From positions 62,001-126,000 of the forward strand of contig NZ_FZOA01000004.1 of NCBI RefSeq assembly GCF_900187985.1: a stretch of DNA of 64,000 nucleotides, read 5' to 3'. The DNA comes from Methylobacillus rhizosphaerae (GTDB lineage Bacteria > Pseudomonadota > Gammaproteobacteria > Burkholderiales > Methylophilaceae). Made by a program: the position numbers and the translations under genes. A model generated the notes under the pieces. The model was not told the origin of the DNA. It worked only from the letters and a program-made list of their open reading frames with translations, and ran no database searches. Shown piece by piece: positions 35,837 through 44,946 of this stretch; the first letter of the stretch is position 1; each line of letters opens with the position of its first letter.

Positions 35837-35903
35837 TAGCAATAATCGGCATGTGCTGTCGATACACCATTGATACATGCGAGGTATTGCCGATTTTTAC
35901 TAT
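35837..35903. promoter_or_regulatory. mauF upstream control region with facing motif copies
   Basis: In the 322-bp gap between the porin gene and mauF, TAGCAATAATCGGCA (35837-35851) and TGCCGATTTTTACTA (35888-35902) are inverted copies of each other (13 of 15 match), 36 bp apart. GATACACCATTGATACA with two GATACA repeats lies between them. The right-hand copy is part of the 22-bp motif shared with azurin (35882-35903). The element ends about 90 bp before the mauF start. Confidence 0.6.
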
Positions 35904-35970
35904 TGGCAGTGATCCCGGTGTCTTGGGTGCGCCATACCGCAAAAGAGAGAAATTCAAGATGCTTTGTAAG

Positions 35971-36004
35971 CGGCAGTTTCTGCCCACTTGCACAGAAACT
36001 GCCG
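35971..36004. terminator. Strong hairpin between porin gene and mauF
   Basis: CGGCAGTTTCTG and its complement form a perfect 12-bp stem with a 10-base loop, 62 bp after the porin stop. There is no immediate T-tract, though a loose TTTCTCTCTTTT follows on the minus strand. It probably ends the porin transcript and insulates the mau promoter. Confidence 0.6.
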
Positions 36005-36066
36005 GGCAGCAGGCAAGGTCTTGAATAAGACACTCCCGCCATGAAACTCAAGCGTTATTGATAGGT

Positions 36067-36903
36067 TCAGAATGTGCGTTTGATATAGCCGAAGAACTTG
36101 TTGTCCCCGGTCTTGTAGCCACTGCTGGTCACATACCAGTCATCATTCGCATCAGTCATGATGTAACTCAGTCCGGCATTCCAGCCTTGGCTGTCTGCAA
36201 TGGAGAAATCCTTGCTCAACCCGATGGCGATATCGGTGTAATCCGCCACGGCATAGTTCTCCACAGTCTGATGCCCCACATGCAACATCAGGTTGAGGTC
36301 ATAGAAAGGCAGCGTATTGTTGTAATTCAATTCAACATAATTGCTGCCCTTGGAATCCCCGCGGCCAGTGGTGTGGTGACCCACCTGAGTATTGCCATAT
36401 GATTTGGTATTGACACCAAACCAGTCGGTCAGGGAATGTGAATATCTCAGCGTGAAGTGTTGGTAATCCAGGGCAAGATTGACTTCAGTGACATTGGCGG
36501 ATTGCCCGGCAATTTTCTCATTGTCCGGATAGTAGTACTGCATGAATCCAACCGTACCGATTAAATCCTCGGTCAGCGCATGGCTGTAACCACCGTAGAT
36601 ATCCACCTCCAGCGTGTTGCCGTAAATGGCGTCCTTGTGCACATTAGTTCCACCTATGCCAAAGAACAGGCCGCTTTCATGGGAATAATCTATGAACAAC
36701 TGCAAAGCCCCACGCCCACGCGCATACGATATGCCGCGGAACAGATAATCACTATACAACCCAAGGTTGGTAGTGAGGTGATGAGGGGAACTATCCGCCC
36801 CGGCATCACCATCAATGGCCGGCAGCTCCTCATTCGCCATGGCAGTGCCCGCTATCAGCACCGAAATACCGCAAGCCAGGATAAATTTAGATTTATATTG
36901 CAT
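36067..36903 (-). CDS. TorF-family putative porin
   Basis: A 278-residue outer membrane protein of the TIGR02001 / TorF type, with a signal peptide ending at TAMA, the family start NLGLYSDYLFRGISYA and a C-terminal Phe (FFGYIKRTF). The many tyrosine-rich beta strands suit a barrel. The ATG at 36903 follows AAGGGAG. It lies directly upstream of the mau operon on the same strand and could serve outer membrane passage of a small amine, but that is only positional inference. Confidence 0.82.
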   Translation of the reverse strand: MQYKSKFILACGISVLIAGTAMANEELPAIDGDAGADSSPHHLTTNLGLYSDYLFRGISYARGRGALQLFIDYSHESGLFFGIGGTNVHKDAIYGNTLEVDIYGGYSHALTEDLIGTVGFMQYYYPDNEKIAGQSANVTEVNLALDYQHFTLRYSHSLTDWFGVNTKSYGNTQVGHHTTGRGDSKGSNYVELNYNNTLPFYDLNLMLHVGHQTVENYAVADYTDIAIGLSKDFSIADSQGWNAGLSYIMTDANDDWYVTSSGYKTGDNKFFGYIKRTF

Positions 36904-36977
36904 CTCGACTCCCTTGTTGATTCCAATAAAACTGTGAGAATTTCCGCTCCTCTTAACTAAGGAGCACTGCAGTTTCA

Positions 36978-37067
36978 TCCGCTGAAAATCGAGCATGCCT
37001 CCGCCACAATGCCGACCACGACAGTGGAAATCATCAATAAGAACCGCACCCTGACTCCAGACAAACG
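36978..37067 (-). pseudogene. Short mauF-like remnant
   Basis: Between the porin start and the AraC gene, the minus strand encodes a 30-codon open stretch bounded by stops. Its RVRFLLMISTVVVGIVAEA aligns with MauF RARFVLMVSAIVVGIAGGA (11 of 19 identical, most others conservative). Third codon positions differ widely, so this is not a recent copy. It has no start and no further mauF homology that I could see. It may be the trace of an old second mau gene, or chance similarity of two membrane helices. Confidence 0.3.
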
Positions 37068-37358
37068 TCAGTGATACAAAGCCACCCTGACCGTATTCGA
37101 CCTATCCAGGCGCCGTTGATATTGACATTGAAACGGTGCAACAATAACGACATGAATATGATGGTTATAGTAATAACTGGCATATCCCCCCTTACCCACC
37201 AACCAGCCAGTTAGGTCTTGCCAGTTTTTGCTATCCAAACTTTTCATTCACCTCTACAGTTATATTGACAAGTCTGTATAGTGGCTCTCAGTCGCCTTGA
37301 AAAAAGCAATATTAATCAATGCGAAAGCGCACTGACCGACATAAAATCAATAGAATGA

Positions 37359-37408
37359 TGAGCTTGACGCTCACATCAGGGGAAGGTGGACATCGACGGG
37401 AAGTCGAT
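37359..37408 (+). promoter_or_regulatory. Two small hairpins in the AraC gene leader
   Basis: TGAGC-TTGAC-GCTCA (37359-37373) and ATCGAC-GGGAA-GTCGAT (37392-37408) precede the GGAGGAG ribosome site of the AraC gene. They sit in a 528-bp intergenic region that otherwise holds only the mauF-like remnant. Function is unknown; autoregulation at DNA or RNA level is possible. Confidence 0.35.
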
Positions 37409-37431
37409 TCCAATATGGAGGAGTGATTATC

Positions 37432-38439
37432 ATGAGTTTTCGCGAAGATTTTCTGGCAGGGACCCCGTCCTGCGATCAAGAAGTACATATAGTCGAACTA
37501 TCGACACAAGACGTGCTGGAACAGGCTGATGCCTTGCCATTCTGGTCGCAGGATTACACCCAATTGGGCAAGGGTACTTTTTCCGGCGGCATCTCAAGCA
37601 CGTCATACCAAGGCATGCAGATATTCCGCGAAACCATGAACCGTGCTGTCGATGAATTTGCCAGTGCTCCAGCAGACAGTTATGTCATCGGCCTGCCCAC
37701 CATTGCGGATAGTGACTCGTCGTGGGGTCTGCTGCCAGTCCGGGAAAATTCCCTGATCACACTGGACAAGAATGCCGAGCTGCTTTTCCGTACCGCCAAC
37801 CTGTCAGAAATTACCGTCGCGGTCATCCCCGCAGAGCGCCTGGAGGCATATGCATCTCAAGTTGAATATATAGACCTGCGTAAACTGCTGGAAACAATCA
37901 AGCCCGTGGAGTCATTATCAACATCTGCCACCAACCGCTTATTGGCCTCCCTGACAGGGGGTATGCGTTACCTGGCTGATGTTCGCAGCACCGAGCACGA
38001 TCTGCATATGTGGCAGCATTTTGAAGATGACCTGCTTTCCACTTGCCTGCAAGCGCTGCTGCTGACCCGGGAGAACCCGCGCCAGCATTACGATCACCGT
38101 ATTCATCGCTATATTGTCAACCGAGTACGGGATTTAACACTGTCCAACTTTGGCTGTCCGCTGACCATCAGCGAGCTCTGTATTGAACTACGCGTGAGCC
38201 GTCGTACACTGAACCATGCCTTCGCCCGGGTACTGGGCATCACGCCTGTCACTTACATGCGCAATGTCAGGCTGCACCGTGTCCGGGCTGAACTGCAATT
38301 CTCGCCGCAACAGATCACCAGCATTGCCAATGTCGCTGCAAAATGGGGCTTCTGGCACATGAGCCTTTTCTCACGCTATTACCGCGAATTGTTTGGAGAA
38401 TGTCCAAACGAAACGTTGCTACGCTCACGCGTCAGGTAA
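37432..38439 (+). CDS. AraC-family transcriptional regulator
   Basis: A 335-residue protein with an N-terminal sensing region and a C-terminal AraC domain: ISELCIELRVSRRTLNHAFARVLGITPVTYMRNVRLHRVR (first helix-turn-helix) and ITSIANVAAKWGFWHMSLFSRYYRELFGECPNETL (second). It resembles EutR-like regulators in the WGFWHMxxFSRxYRELFGExPxETL signature. GGAGGAG precedes the ATG at 37432. As the only regulator next to the mau region, it is a candidate for controlling mau and azurin; this is inference. Confidence 0.88.
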   Translation: MSFREDFLAGTPSCDQEVHIVELSTQDVLEQADALPFWSQDYTQLGKGTFSGGISSTSYQGMQIFRETMNRAVDEFASAPADSYVIGLPTIADSDSSWGLLPVRENSLITLDKNAELLFRTANLSEITVAVIPAERLEAYASQVEYIDLRKLLETIKPVESLSTSATNRLLASLTGGMRYLADVRSTEHDLHMWQHFEDDLLSTCLQALLLTRENPRQHYDHRIHRYIVNRVRDLTLSNFGCPLTISELCIELRVSRRTLNHAFARVLGITPVTYMRNVRLHRVRAELQFSPQQITSIANVAAKWGFWHMSLFSRYYRELFGECPNETLLRSRVR

Positions 38440-38481
38440 CCATACCCGCACCATATCCCCTCCCAGCTATCTGACTAACGG

Positions 38482-39354
38482 TCAGGCACTATTCCGCACA
38501 ATCAGCACGTCACTGGCAACACTATCCAGAATCCGGGTCGCTATGCTTCCCAACAGCACGCCCAGTAAACCACTACGTCCATGCGTTGATACGACCACCA
38601 GATCCACTTTGTGATCCTGCACATATTTCTCCAGTAGCAGATCCGGCTCGCCGTATTCCACAACGACTCCGATCTTGTCTACAGCCTCAGCACCTGCCAC
38701 CTCGCTGATGAAGTCCCTGCAATTCTGAATGGCATCACTGCGCAACTCGCCCTCATAGGCCAGCCTGTCATCCATGCGGCTGGCGAAATGGGCAAAAGCC
38801 GCATGAAACACTACAAGGTTATCCAGCCCAAACAAATCCACGGCACGCGCCAACGCCACTTTTGACGGCTCCGAAAGATCCGTGGCCACCACAATCTTCT
38901 GGTAGGGTCGCCGCAACCGCTTTTTCACCACAAGCACCGGGATGCTGGCATGACGTACCAGCCCGGTTACTGTATCGCCAAGCAAAGCCTTGTCAAAAGC
39001 ACTATCCCGCTTGACCCCGGTCAGTATCAAACCGGCTTCCACCTCTTCTGCCACTTTAAGCACTACGTCCTCCGGCCTACCGCGCACCACGCGAACGCTG
39101 ATATTGCGCGTATCTTCTGCCATGGCACTCACTTCAGCTTCCAGCTCCTCCTGTATAGCCAGTGCAACATCTTGTGGCTGGCGCCAGCTGGGCTCCTCCA
39201 GCACCGGCTGCACGGATTCCAGCGCATGCACCAGGGTGAGGGAAGACTGCCATGCTCGTGACAGCTGCAAGGCACGATCAAGCGCACGATCACATCGGGC
39301 ACTCAGATCAGTCGCCAGAACCAGGTGATGTGGTGGTGTAGTCTTGAAATTCAT
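38482..39354 (-). CDS. Tandem universal stress protein
   Basis: A 290-residue protein with two UspA domains (about residues 6-145 and 150-290). The second domain ends with the ATP-binding pattern STHGRSGLLGVLLGSIATRIL; the first has GVKRDSAFDKALLGDTVTGLVRHA, a weaker version. Such proteins help survival under stress. It stands alone, convergent to the AraC gene. Confidence 0.93.
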   Translation of the reverse strand: MNFKTTPPHHLVLATDLSARCDRALDRALQLSRAWQSSLTLVHALESVQPVLEEPSWRQPQDVALAIQEELEAEVSAMAEDTRNISVRVVRGRPEDVVLKVAEEVEAGLILTGVKRDSAFDKALLGDTVTGLVRHASIPVLVVKKRLRRPYQKIVVATDLSEPSKVALARAVDLFGLDNLVVFHAAFAHFASRMDDRLAYEGELRSDAIQNCRDFISEVAGAEAVDKIGVVVEYGEPDLLLEKYVQDHKVDLVVVSTHGRSGLLGVLLGSIATRILDSVASDVLIVRNSA

Positions 39355-39601
39355 GGTCGCCGGGGTTCCTTTCTCATAAGGTCAGATGCAACAGACAATC
39401 TCCTATCTGGACAAAGCATAGGTGAAAGCCGTCAATACGACAATTACCTGAACACATTTATCCGCTCCAGTCATGCACGCAACCCACATTAGCCTTACCA
39501 GAACCGCCAGGAATAGACCCGGTTCTCTCCTTTCAGGAGTGATTAGGCTAAAATAGGCAGCTTTATAACATTGGCCTGCCCCTCCCGACACAGGACCTGC
39601 G

Positions 39602-40441
39602 ATGGAAACTATCAACCTCATGCCTCCTTGCGTACTCACTTTTGCAGCCACCGATCCCAGTGGCGGCGCCGGATTACAGGCAGACCTGCTCGCACTGGCC
39701 AGCATTGGCTGCCATCCATTGTCTGTCGTGACAGCAGTCACAGCACAGGATACTGTCGGCGTGGAAAATGTCGTCCCTATGGATGCAGACCTCATCAACG
39801 ACCAGGCCCGCGTCATTCTTGAAGATATGCAGGTTGCCGCGTTCAAGCTGGGCATGCTGGGCAGCGTGGAAAATATTGCCGTGATCGCGGAAATCGTGGC
39901 GGACTATCCCGATGTGCCATTATTGATTGATCCAATCCTTTCTTCAGGCCGTGGCGATGAACTGGCCAACGAGGCCATGCAGGAAGCCATGATAGACCTG
40001 CTGTTTCCGCAGGCCACCTTGATTACACCCAATAGCCTGGAAGCCCGCCGCCTGGCGTTTTCCGGAGATGACACGGATGCTGTCGAACATGCCTCCATGG
40101 ATGATGTCGTACAGCGCCTGCTGAGCATGGGGCCTGAATTTGTACTGGTCACAGGGACACATGAACGCTCGCAGCAGGTCGTCAATAATCTTTACGGTTC
40201 GCAGAAACTGCTGCGCTCCTACCCATGCGAGCGCCTGCCGGGCAGTTACCATGGCTCCGGTTGCACCCTAGCCTCTGCCATTGCCGCCTGCCTGGCCCAT
40301 GGCCTGGGAATGGAGGAGGCCATCGCCGAGGCGCAGGAATATACCTGGCACTCATTGCGGCACGCGTTCCGGCCCGGAATGGGACAATACATTCCTGACC
40401 GCCTGTTCTGGGCGCGCGAAGAAGCTGATGACGAAGAGTAG
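39602..40441 (+). CDS. thiD: Hydroxymethylpyrimidine / phosphomethylpyrimidine kinase
   Basis: ThiD phosphorylates HMP and HMP-P to the pyrimidine diphosphate used for thiamine. The 279-residue ribokinase-fold protein has AATDPSGGAGLQADL near the start, VDPIL-like LLIDPILSSGRGDEL, ITPNSLEARRL and the anion-hole GSYHGSGCTLASAIAA with a catalytic Cys. It is followed 4 bp later by thiE. The 247 bp upstream hold no TPP riboswitch that I can see. Confidence 0.94.
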   Translation: METINLMPPCVLTFAATDPSGGAGLQADLLALASIGCHPLSVVTAVTAQDTVGVENVVPMDADLINDQARVILEDMQVAAFKLGMLGSVENIAVIAEIVADYPDVPLLIDPILSSGRGDELANEAMQEAMIDLLFPQATLITPNSLEARRLAFSGDDTDAVEHASMDDVVQRLLSMGPEFVLVTGTHERSQQVVNNLYGSQKLLRSYPCERLPGSYHGSGCTLASAIAACLAHGLGMEEAIAEAQEYTWHSLRHAFRPGMGQYIPDRLFWAREEADDEE

Positions 40442-40445
40442 GTCC

Positions 40446-41057
40446 ATGCCCATTTCCGGACTGTATGCCATTACGCCGGACATCACCGATACACACAAGC
40501 TGCTGGCAGACAGTGAAGCAGCACTTGCTGGCGGTGCGCGCATATTGCAGTATCGCAACAAGCGCGCATCTGCCGAACAGGCCAGCGAACAGGCAGCGGC
40601 ACTCATGACGCTGTGCCGCCGTTATGCGGTGCCGCTCATCATCAATGACGATGTGCAACTAGCCATACAACTGGATGCAGATGGTGTGCATCTTGGCATT
40701 GATGATGGCGATATTGCAGCCGCACGAGCGCAGCTAGGCAGCCACAAGATCATAGGCGCATCCTGCTACAACAACTTGGCTCTCGCACAGCAGGCAGCAA
40801 AGCTGGGGGCTGACTACATTGCATTCGGTGCCTGTTTTCCCTCATCGACCAAACCAGATGCCCCACGCGCAGAAGCTGCACTATTCACGGCCGCGCGCGA
40901 ACTCAAGCTGCCTGTGGTTGCCATAGGTGGTATCAATCTTGAAAATGCGCACAAGATCATCCATGCCGGCGCAGACGCCATTGCAGTGATCGGGGCATTA
41001 TGGAATGCGCCAGACATTGCGACACAGGCCAGACACTTCAATCAACTTTTCAGCTAA
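40446..41057 (+). CDS. thiE: Thiamine-phosphate synthase ThiE
   Basis: ThiE joins HMP-PP and thiazole phosphate to thiamine phosphate. The 203-residue TIM barrel has QYRNKRAS, IINDDVQLAIQLDADGVHLGIDD and the phosphate-binding VAIGGINLENA. The ATG at 40446 is 4 bp after the thiD stop; the longer frame to 40281 lies within thiD and is not used. It is followed by hemL. Confidence 0.95.
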   Translation: MPISGLYAITPDITDTHKLLADSEAALAGGARILQYRNKRASAEQASEQAAALMTLCRRYAVPLIINDDVQLAIQLDADGVHLGIDDGDIAAARAQLGSHKIIGASCYNNLALAQQAAKLGADYIAFGACFPSSTKPDAPRAEAALFTAARELKLPVVAIGGINLENAHKIIHAGADAIAVIGALWNAPDIATQARHFNQLFS

Positions 41058-41066
41058 AACACAACC

Positions 41067-42350
41067 ATGAGCAGAAACCAGCAATTATTTGAACAATCAC
41101 AGTCCCTGATTCCAGGCGGCGTCAATTCACCCGTGCGGGCTTTTGGTTCAGTGGGAGGCACGCCGGTATTCTTCAAGCGTGGGCTGGGGTCCAGGCTCTG
41201 GGATGAAGATGGCAAGGAATATATCGACTATGTCGGCTCCTGGGGGCCCATGATCCTCGGCCATGCACAGCCGGATGTCATTGCAGCTGTGCAATCCACG
41301 GCTGCCAACAGCTTGTCATTCGGCGCGCCGACTGCGCTGGAACTGGAAATGGCACAATTGATTACCGAGCTGGTACCCAGCATGGAACAAGTGCGGCTGG
41401 TCAGCTCCGGCACCGAGGCCACCATGAGCGCCATCCGCCTTGCGCGCGGTTTCACCAGCCGCAGCAAGATTCTCAAGTTTGAAGGCTGCTACCACGGCCA
41501 TGCCGATTCCCTGCTGGTCAAGGCTGGCTCCGGCGCCCTGACATTCGGCCAGCCCAGTTCAGCAGGTGTCCCGCCTGAACTGGCAGCGCACACCTTGACA
41601 CTGCCTTACAACGACGTGCCGGCGCTGGAGCAATTATTCTCGCAAGTTGGCAACGAAATCGCCTGCGTGATCCTGGAACCGGTGGCGGGCAATATGAACC
41701 TGGTCAAGCCCACGCCTGAATTCCTCGCCGCCTTGCGGACGCTCTGTACCCAATCCGGTACTTTGCTGATCTTCGATGAAGTCATGACCGGGTTCCGTGT
41801 GGCACTGGGCGGCGCACAACAACTATTCAATATCAGGCCTGACCTGACCACCCTGGGCAAGGTCATCGGTGGTGGCCTGCCGGTAGGCGCGTTCGGGGGG
41901 CGGGCTGATGTCATGTCGTCCCTCGCACCATTGGGGCCGGTCTACCAGGCGGGCACATTATCCGGCAACCCGGTTGCCGTAGCTGCCGGCCTGGCCACAC
42001 TCAGGCAATTGCAACGTCCCGGCTTCCATACCGAGCTTGCAGCCCGTACCCAACAACTCACGGATGGACTGACACAGGCCGCCAGTGAGGCCGGGATTGC
42101 TTTCAGCGCCCAGCATGTAGGCGGCATGTTTGGCATTTATTTCAGCCAGGCATGCCCGGCCAGCTTCGCAGAAGTCATGCAGGCGGACAAGCAGGCATTC
42201 AACCGATTCTTCCATGCCATGTTGGAAGAGGGTGTGTATCTGGCACCGTCGGCTTTTGAAGCCGGCTTTGTCTCGATCGCCCATAGTGACACAGACATTG
42301 CCCAGACAATTGCCGCGACCCGCAAGGCATTCAGCCGGTTACATGCGTAA
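41067..42350 (+). CDS. hemL: Glutamate-1-semialdehyde 2,1-aminomutase
   Basis: HemL turns glutamate-1-semialdehyde into 5-aminolevulinate, the haem precursor. The 427-residue PLP enzyme has the family start [38 protein letters not shown] and the PLP lysine in [15 protein letters not shown]. It is 9 bp after thiE; the thiDE-hemL arrangement is common in betaproteobacteria. Haem is needed for MauG and cytochromes of methylotrophy. Confidence 0.97.
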   Translation: MSRNQQLFEQSQSLIPGGVNSPVRAFGSVGGTPVFFKRGLGSRLWDEDGKEYIDYVGSWGPMILGHAQPDVIAAVQSTAANSLSFGAPTALELEMAQLITELVPSMEQVRLVSSGTEATMSAIRLARGFTSRSKILKFEGCYHGHADSLLVKAGSGALTFGQPSSAGVPPELAAHTLTLPYNDVPALEQLFSQVGNEIACVILEPVAGNMNLVKPTPEFLAALRTLCTQSGTLLIFDEVMTGFRVALGGAQQLFNIRPDLTTLGKVIGGGLPVGAFGGRADVMSSLAPLGPVYQAGTLSGNPVAVAAGLATLRQLQRPGFHTELAARTQQLTDGLTQAASEAGIAFSAQHVGGMFGIYFSQACPASFAEVMQADKQAFNRFFHAMLEEGVYLAPSAFEAGFVSIAHSDTDIAQTIAATRKAFSRLHA

Positions 42351-42447
42351 TGGCTGCCATCTGGAATATTGCGCCGCCGGTAACATTGACCGACACTGGC
42401 TCATGCATTGGGCAATAGCATAAGTACTTACTGACAGGATAGCTGTA

Positions 42448-43518
42448 ATGACCTCATTGAAGAACGACGTTTTTCTCCGTGCGCTGCAACGCCAGCCCAC
42501 TCCTTATACTCCAGTATGGATGATGCGCCAGGCCGGGCGCTATCTGCCGGAATATCGTGCCAGCCGCCAACATGCAGGCAGCTTCATGAGCCTGTGCCAG
42601 AGTCCGGACTTTGCCACCGAGGTCACGCTGCAACCGCTGGATCGCTATCCTCTGGATGCCGCCATCCTGTTCTCGGATATTCTCACTATCCCTGATGCAA
42701 TGGGCCTGGGCCTGTATTTCGAGGAGGGAGAAGGCCCGAAGTTTGAACGCACCCTGCGCGAAGAAAGCGATATCCGCAAGCTGGCGGTGCCTGATGTCGG
42801 TACCGAGCTCAAGTATGTCACGGATGCCGTCAGCCAGATTCGTCGCGCGCTGGATGGCCGCGTGCCGCTGATCGGCTTCTCAGGCAGCCCCTGGACCCTG
42901 GCTACGTATATGGTAGAAGGCCGCGGAGGCACAGATTTCCTCACCATCAAGCAGATGGCCTATGCGCGACCTGAGTTACTGCATCATATTCTTAATATCA
43001 CCACGCAAACCGTCATTGCCTACCTCAATGCGCAGATTGCTGCCGGCGCCCAGGCAGTGATGATTTTTGACTCCTGGGGAGGCGCGCTGTCTCACCATGC
43101 CTACCAGGAATTCTCGCTGCAATATATGAAGCAGATCGTCAGTGGACTGACCAAGGAAAATGAAGGCCGTACCGTGCCCAGCATCGTCTTCACCAAGGGC
43201 GGCGGGCTATGGTTGGAAGCGCAGGCAGAAACCGGCGCGGATGCATTAGGGTTGGACTGGACAGTATCCCTGGGTGAAGCCCGCAGACGTGTAGGCAGCA
43301 AAGTCGCCCTGCAAGGCAATATGGACCCTGCCATCCTGCTCTCAACCCCGGAAGCAGTGGAAAAAGAAGTGGCGCGCATTCTTGCAGACTATGGCATAGG
43401 CAATGGCCATGTTTTCAATCTCGGTCATGGCATTACTCAGTTCACGCCTCCTGAAAATGCGGAGGCCATGATCAAGGCCGTGCATGCGATCAGCAGCAAA
43501 TATCATCTGCAAGGTTGA
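42448..43518 (+). CDS. hemE: Uroporphyrinogen decarboxylase
   Basis: HemE decarboxylates uroporphyrinogen III to coproporphyrinogen III. The 356-residue protein shows the signature [16 protein letters not shown] at the N-terminus, [16 protein letters not shown], and FNLGHGI near the end. It lies about 100 bp after hemL in the same direction. Confidence 0.97.
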   Translation: MTSLKNDVFLRALQRQPTPYTPVWMMRQAGRYLPEYRASRQHAGSFMSLCQSPDFATEVTLQPLDRYPLDAAILFSDILTIPDAMGLGLYFEEGEGPKFERTLREESDIRKLAVPDVGTELKYVTDAVSQIRRALDGRVPLIGFSGSPWTLATYMVEGRGGTDFLTIKQMAYARPELLHHILNITTQTVIAYLNAQIAAGAQAVMIFDSWGGALSHHAYQEFSLQYMKQIVSGLTKENEGRTVPSIVFTKGGGLWLEAQAETGADALGLDWTVSLGEARRRVGSKVALQGNMDPAILLSTPEAVEKEVARILADYGIGNGHVFNLGHGITQFTPPENAEAMIKAVHAISSKYHLQG

Positions 43519-43623
43519 TGAAAAATAACAATCGCAACCGCCACCATTAGCAGGATCGGAGTAAGATAACTCAGTCAAGCGTTTCGTTTGTCAACGACTT
43601 TATAACAACAAGGAGATAAGCAG

Positions 43624-44106
43624 ATGAGTTTGATTTCATTCATCAAAGAAGCTGGTGAAAAACTGTTTGGCACAAACCAGGCCGTTGCCGCCGAGTCACA
43701 AGGAGCAGATCCGGTAGCCACTGCCAATGCCGAGGCCAGCAAGGCTGTACTCAACTACATCCACAAAATGGAGTTGAACGCAGATGACCTGCAAGTGGAC
43801 TTTGACGGCGCCACCGGCAAAGTAACGGTCAGCGGTACTGCAGCGACCCAGGAGATCAAGGAGAAGATCCTGCTTTGTTGCGGTAATATCAATGGTGTCA
43901 GCGATGTCGTCGATAACCTCAAGGTCAAGGAAGAAGGCGAAGCACCCGTGTTCTACACTGTGGTACGTGGTGATACCCTGTCCAAGATTGCCAAGGAGCA
44001 TTACGGCAACGCGAACAGCTATATGAAGATATTCGAGGCAAACAAACCCATGCTGAGCCATCCGGATAAAATCTATCCAGGCCAGACTTTACGTATCCCT
44101 AAATAA
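43624..44106 (+). CDS. BON-LysM domain protein (YgaU/Kbp-like)
   Basis: A 160-residue protein with a BON domain (about residues 35-100) and a C-terminal LysM domain (YTVVRGDTLSKIAKEHYGNANSYMKIFEANKPMLSHPDKIYPGQTLRIP, about 110-158). The same layout is found in the E. coli potassium-binding protein Kbp (YgaU). No signal peptide is seen. AAGGAG precedes the ATG. It is followed 19 bp later by a small lipoprotein gene. Confidence 0.9.
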   Translation: MSLISFIKEAGEKLFGTNQAVAAESQGADPVATANAEASKAVLNYIHKMELNADDLQVDFDGATGKVTVSGTAATQEIKEKILLCCGNINGVSDVVDNLKVKEEGEAPVFYTVVRGDTLSKIAKEHYGNANSYMKIFEANKPMLSHPDKIYPGQTLRIPK

Positions 44107-44125
44107 CAGTAACAGGAGACCCTGA

Positions 44126-44359
44126 ATGAAATTATTATCGACGTCCGTTCTCGCCATTTTTCTTGCCAGCCTGATGCTGGGAGGCTGCAGCAGCAAGGAT
44201 CAGGAAAACGCGGAAGCAACCGCGAAAGAAGCCGTGGAATACACTAAGGAGCATGCCGAACACGCTGCCCAGCAGGTTGAAGAAGCCGCAGAGGATGCAA
44301 AAGAGGCTGCTGAAGACGCTATCAGCAAAGCTCGCGCTGCTGCTGCCGAGCAACAGTAA
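44126..44359 (+). CDS. Small Ala/Glu-rich coiled-coil lipoprotein
   Basis: A 77-residue lipoprotein with signal peptide ending at LGGC (Cys21) and a mature part rich in Ala, Glu and Lys in heptad-like order (AKEAVEYTKEHAEHAAQQVEEAAEDAKEAAEDA), likely one long helix. It is co-transcribed with the BON-LysM gene and ends before a good terminator. The function is unknown; an envelope role is likely from the lipidation. Confidence 0.82.
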   Translation: MKLLSTSVLAIFLASLMLGGCSSKDQENAEATAKEAVEYTKEHAEHAAQQVEEAAEDAKEAAEDAISKARAAAAEQQ

Positions 44360-44400
44360 TATCCATCGATCTGGATAGCGTACCGCTATCCCGTTCACAA

Positions 44401-44429
44401 AATACCCGGGGCCTTCCGGGTATTTTTTT
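44401..44429 (+). terminator. Rho-independent terminator after the small lipoprotein gene
   Basis: AATACCCGG-GGCCTT-CCGGGTATT followed by five further T's, 42 bp after the lipoprotein stop. Confidence 0.9.
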
Positions 44430-44607
44430 AGCACTTAACAAGCCTCTATCTTGCTGGCCCCGCTATATCTCTGGCTGCAGCAGTCATGACAGTCATAGGT
44501 ACCTCCGCCGTTTCAGGGTAAGTCCTACACCAGCATCAGCCTGATACCGATCATATCCGCACAGAACGCCATATAGCATAGATACATATTGATAACGGAG
44601 ATCTATT

Positions 44608-44901
44608 ATGAACATCCCTGGCTTGTTCCAACTATGTGTCTCGATTGCAGCAATCAGCCTGCTGGCAAGCAACGCAGTCTGGGCAGATGAAGAATTTATC
44701 GGCCGGATTGAAGCCCGGCCTGCCGCCAACCCCGGCATCTGGACGATCAGCGGACAACAAATAGAAGTCACGGAGAAAACCGATATTGACCCCGATCAAG
44801 GGCCACTGGTTGTCGGCGCCTGTGTAGAAGTGGAGCATGATGAAGGTGTGGCTTCAGAGATTGAGACCATCGCCCCTAAAAAATGTGACGATCATGGATG
44901 A
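44608..44901 (+). CDS. Small exported protein, DUF5666-like
   Basis: A 97-residue protein with a signal peptide (cut near AVWA-DEE) and a single small beta domain (FIGRIEARPAANPGIWTISGQQIEVTEKTDI...VVGACVEVE), the pattern of DUF5666 oligonucleotide-fold-like proteins. GGAG precedes the ATG by a few bases. It stands alone, convergent to priA. The function is unknown. Confidence 0.75.
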   Translation: MNIPGLFQLCVSIAAISLLASNAVWADEEFIGRIEARPAANPGIWTISGQQIEVTEKTDIDPDQGPLVVGACVEVEHDEGVASEIETIAPKKCDDHG

Positions 44902-44946
44902 CTGCCATACATGACGACTTAGACCGCAACGGGTTCCTGCCCATCT

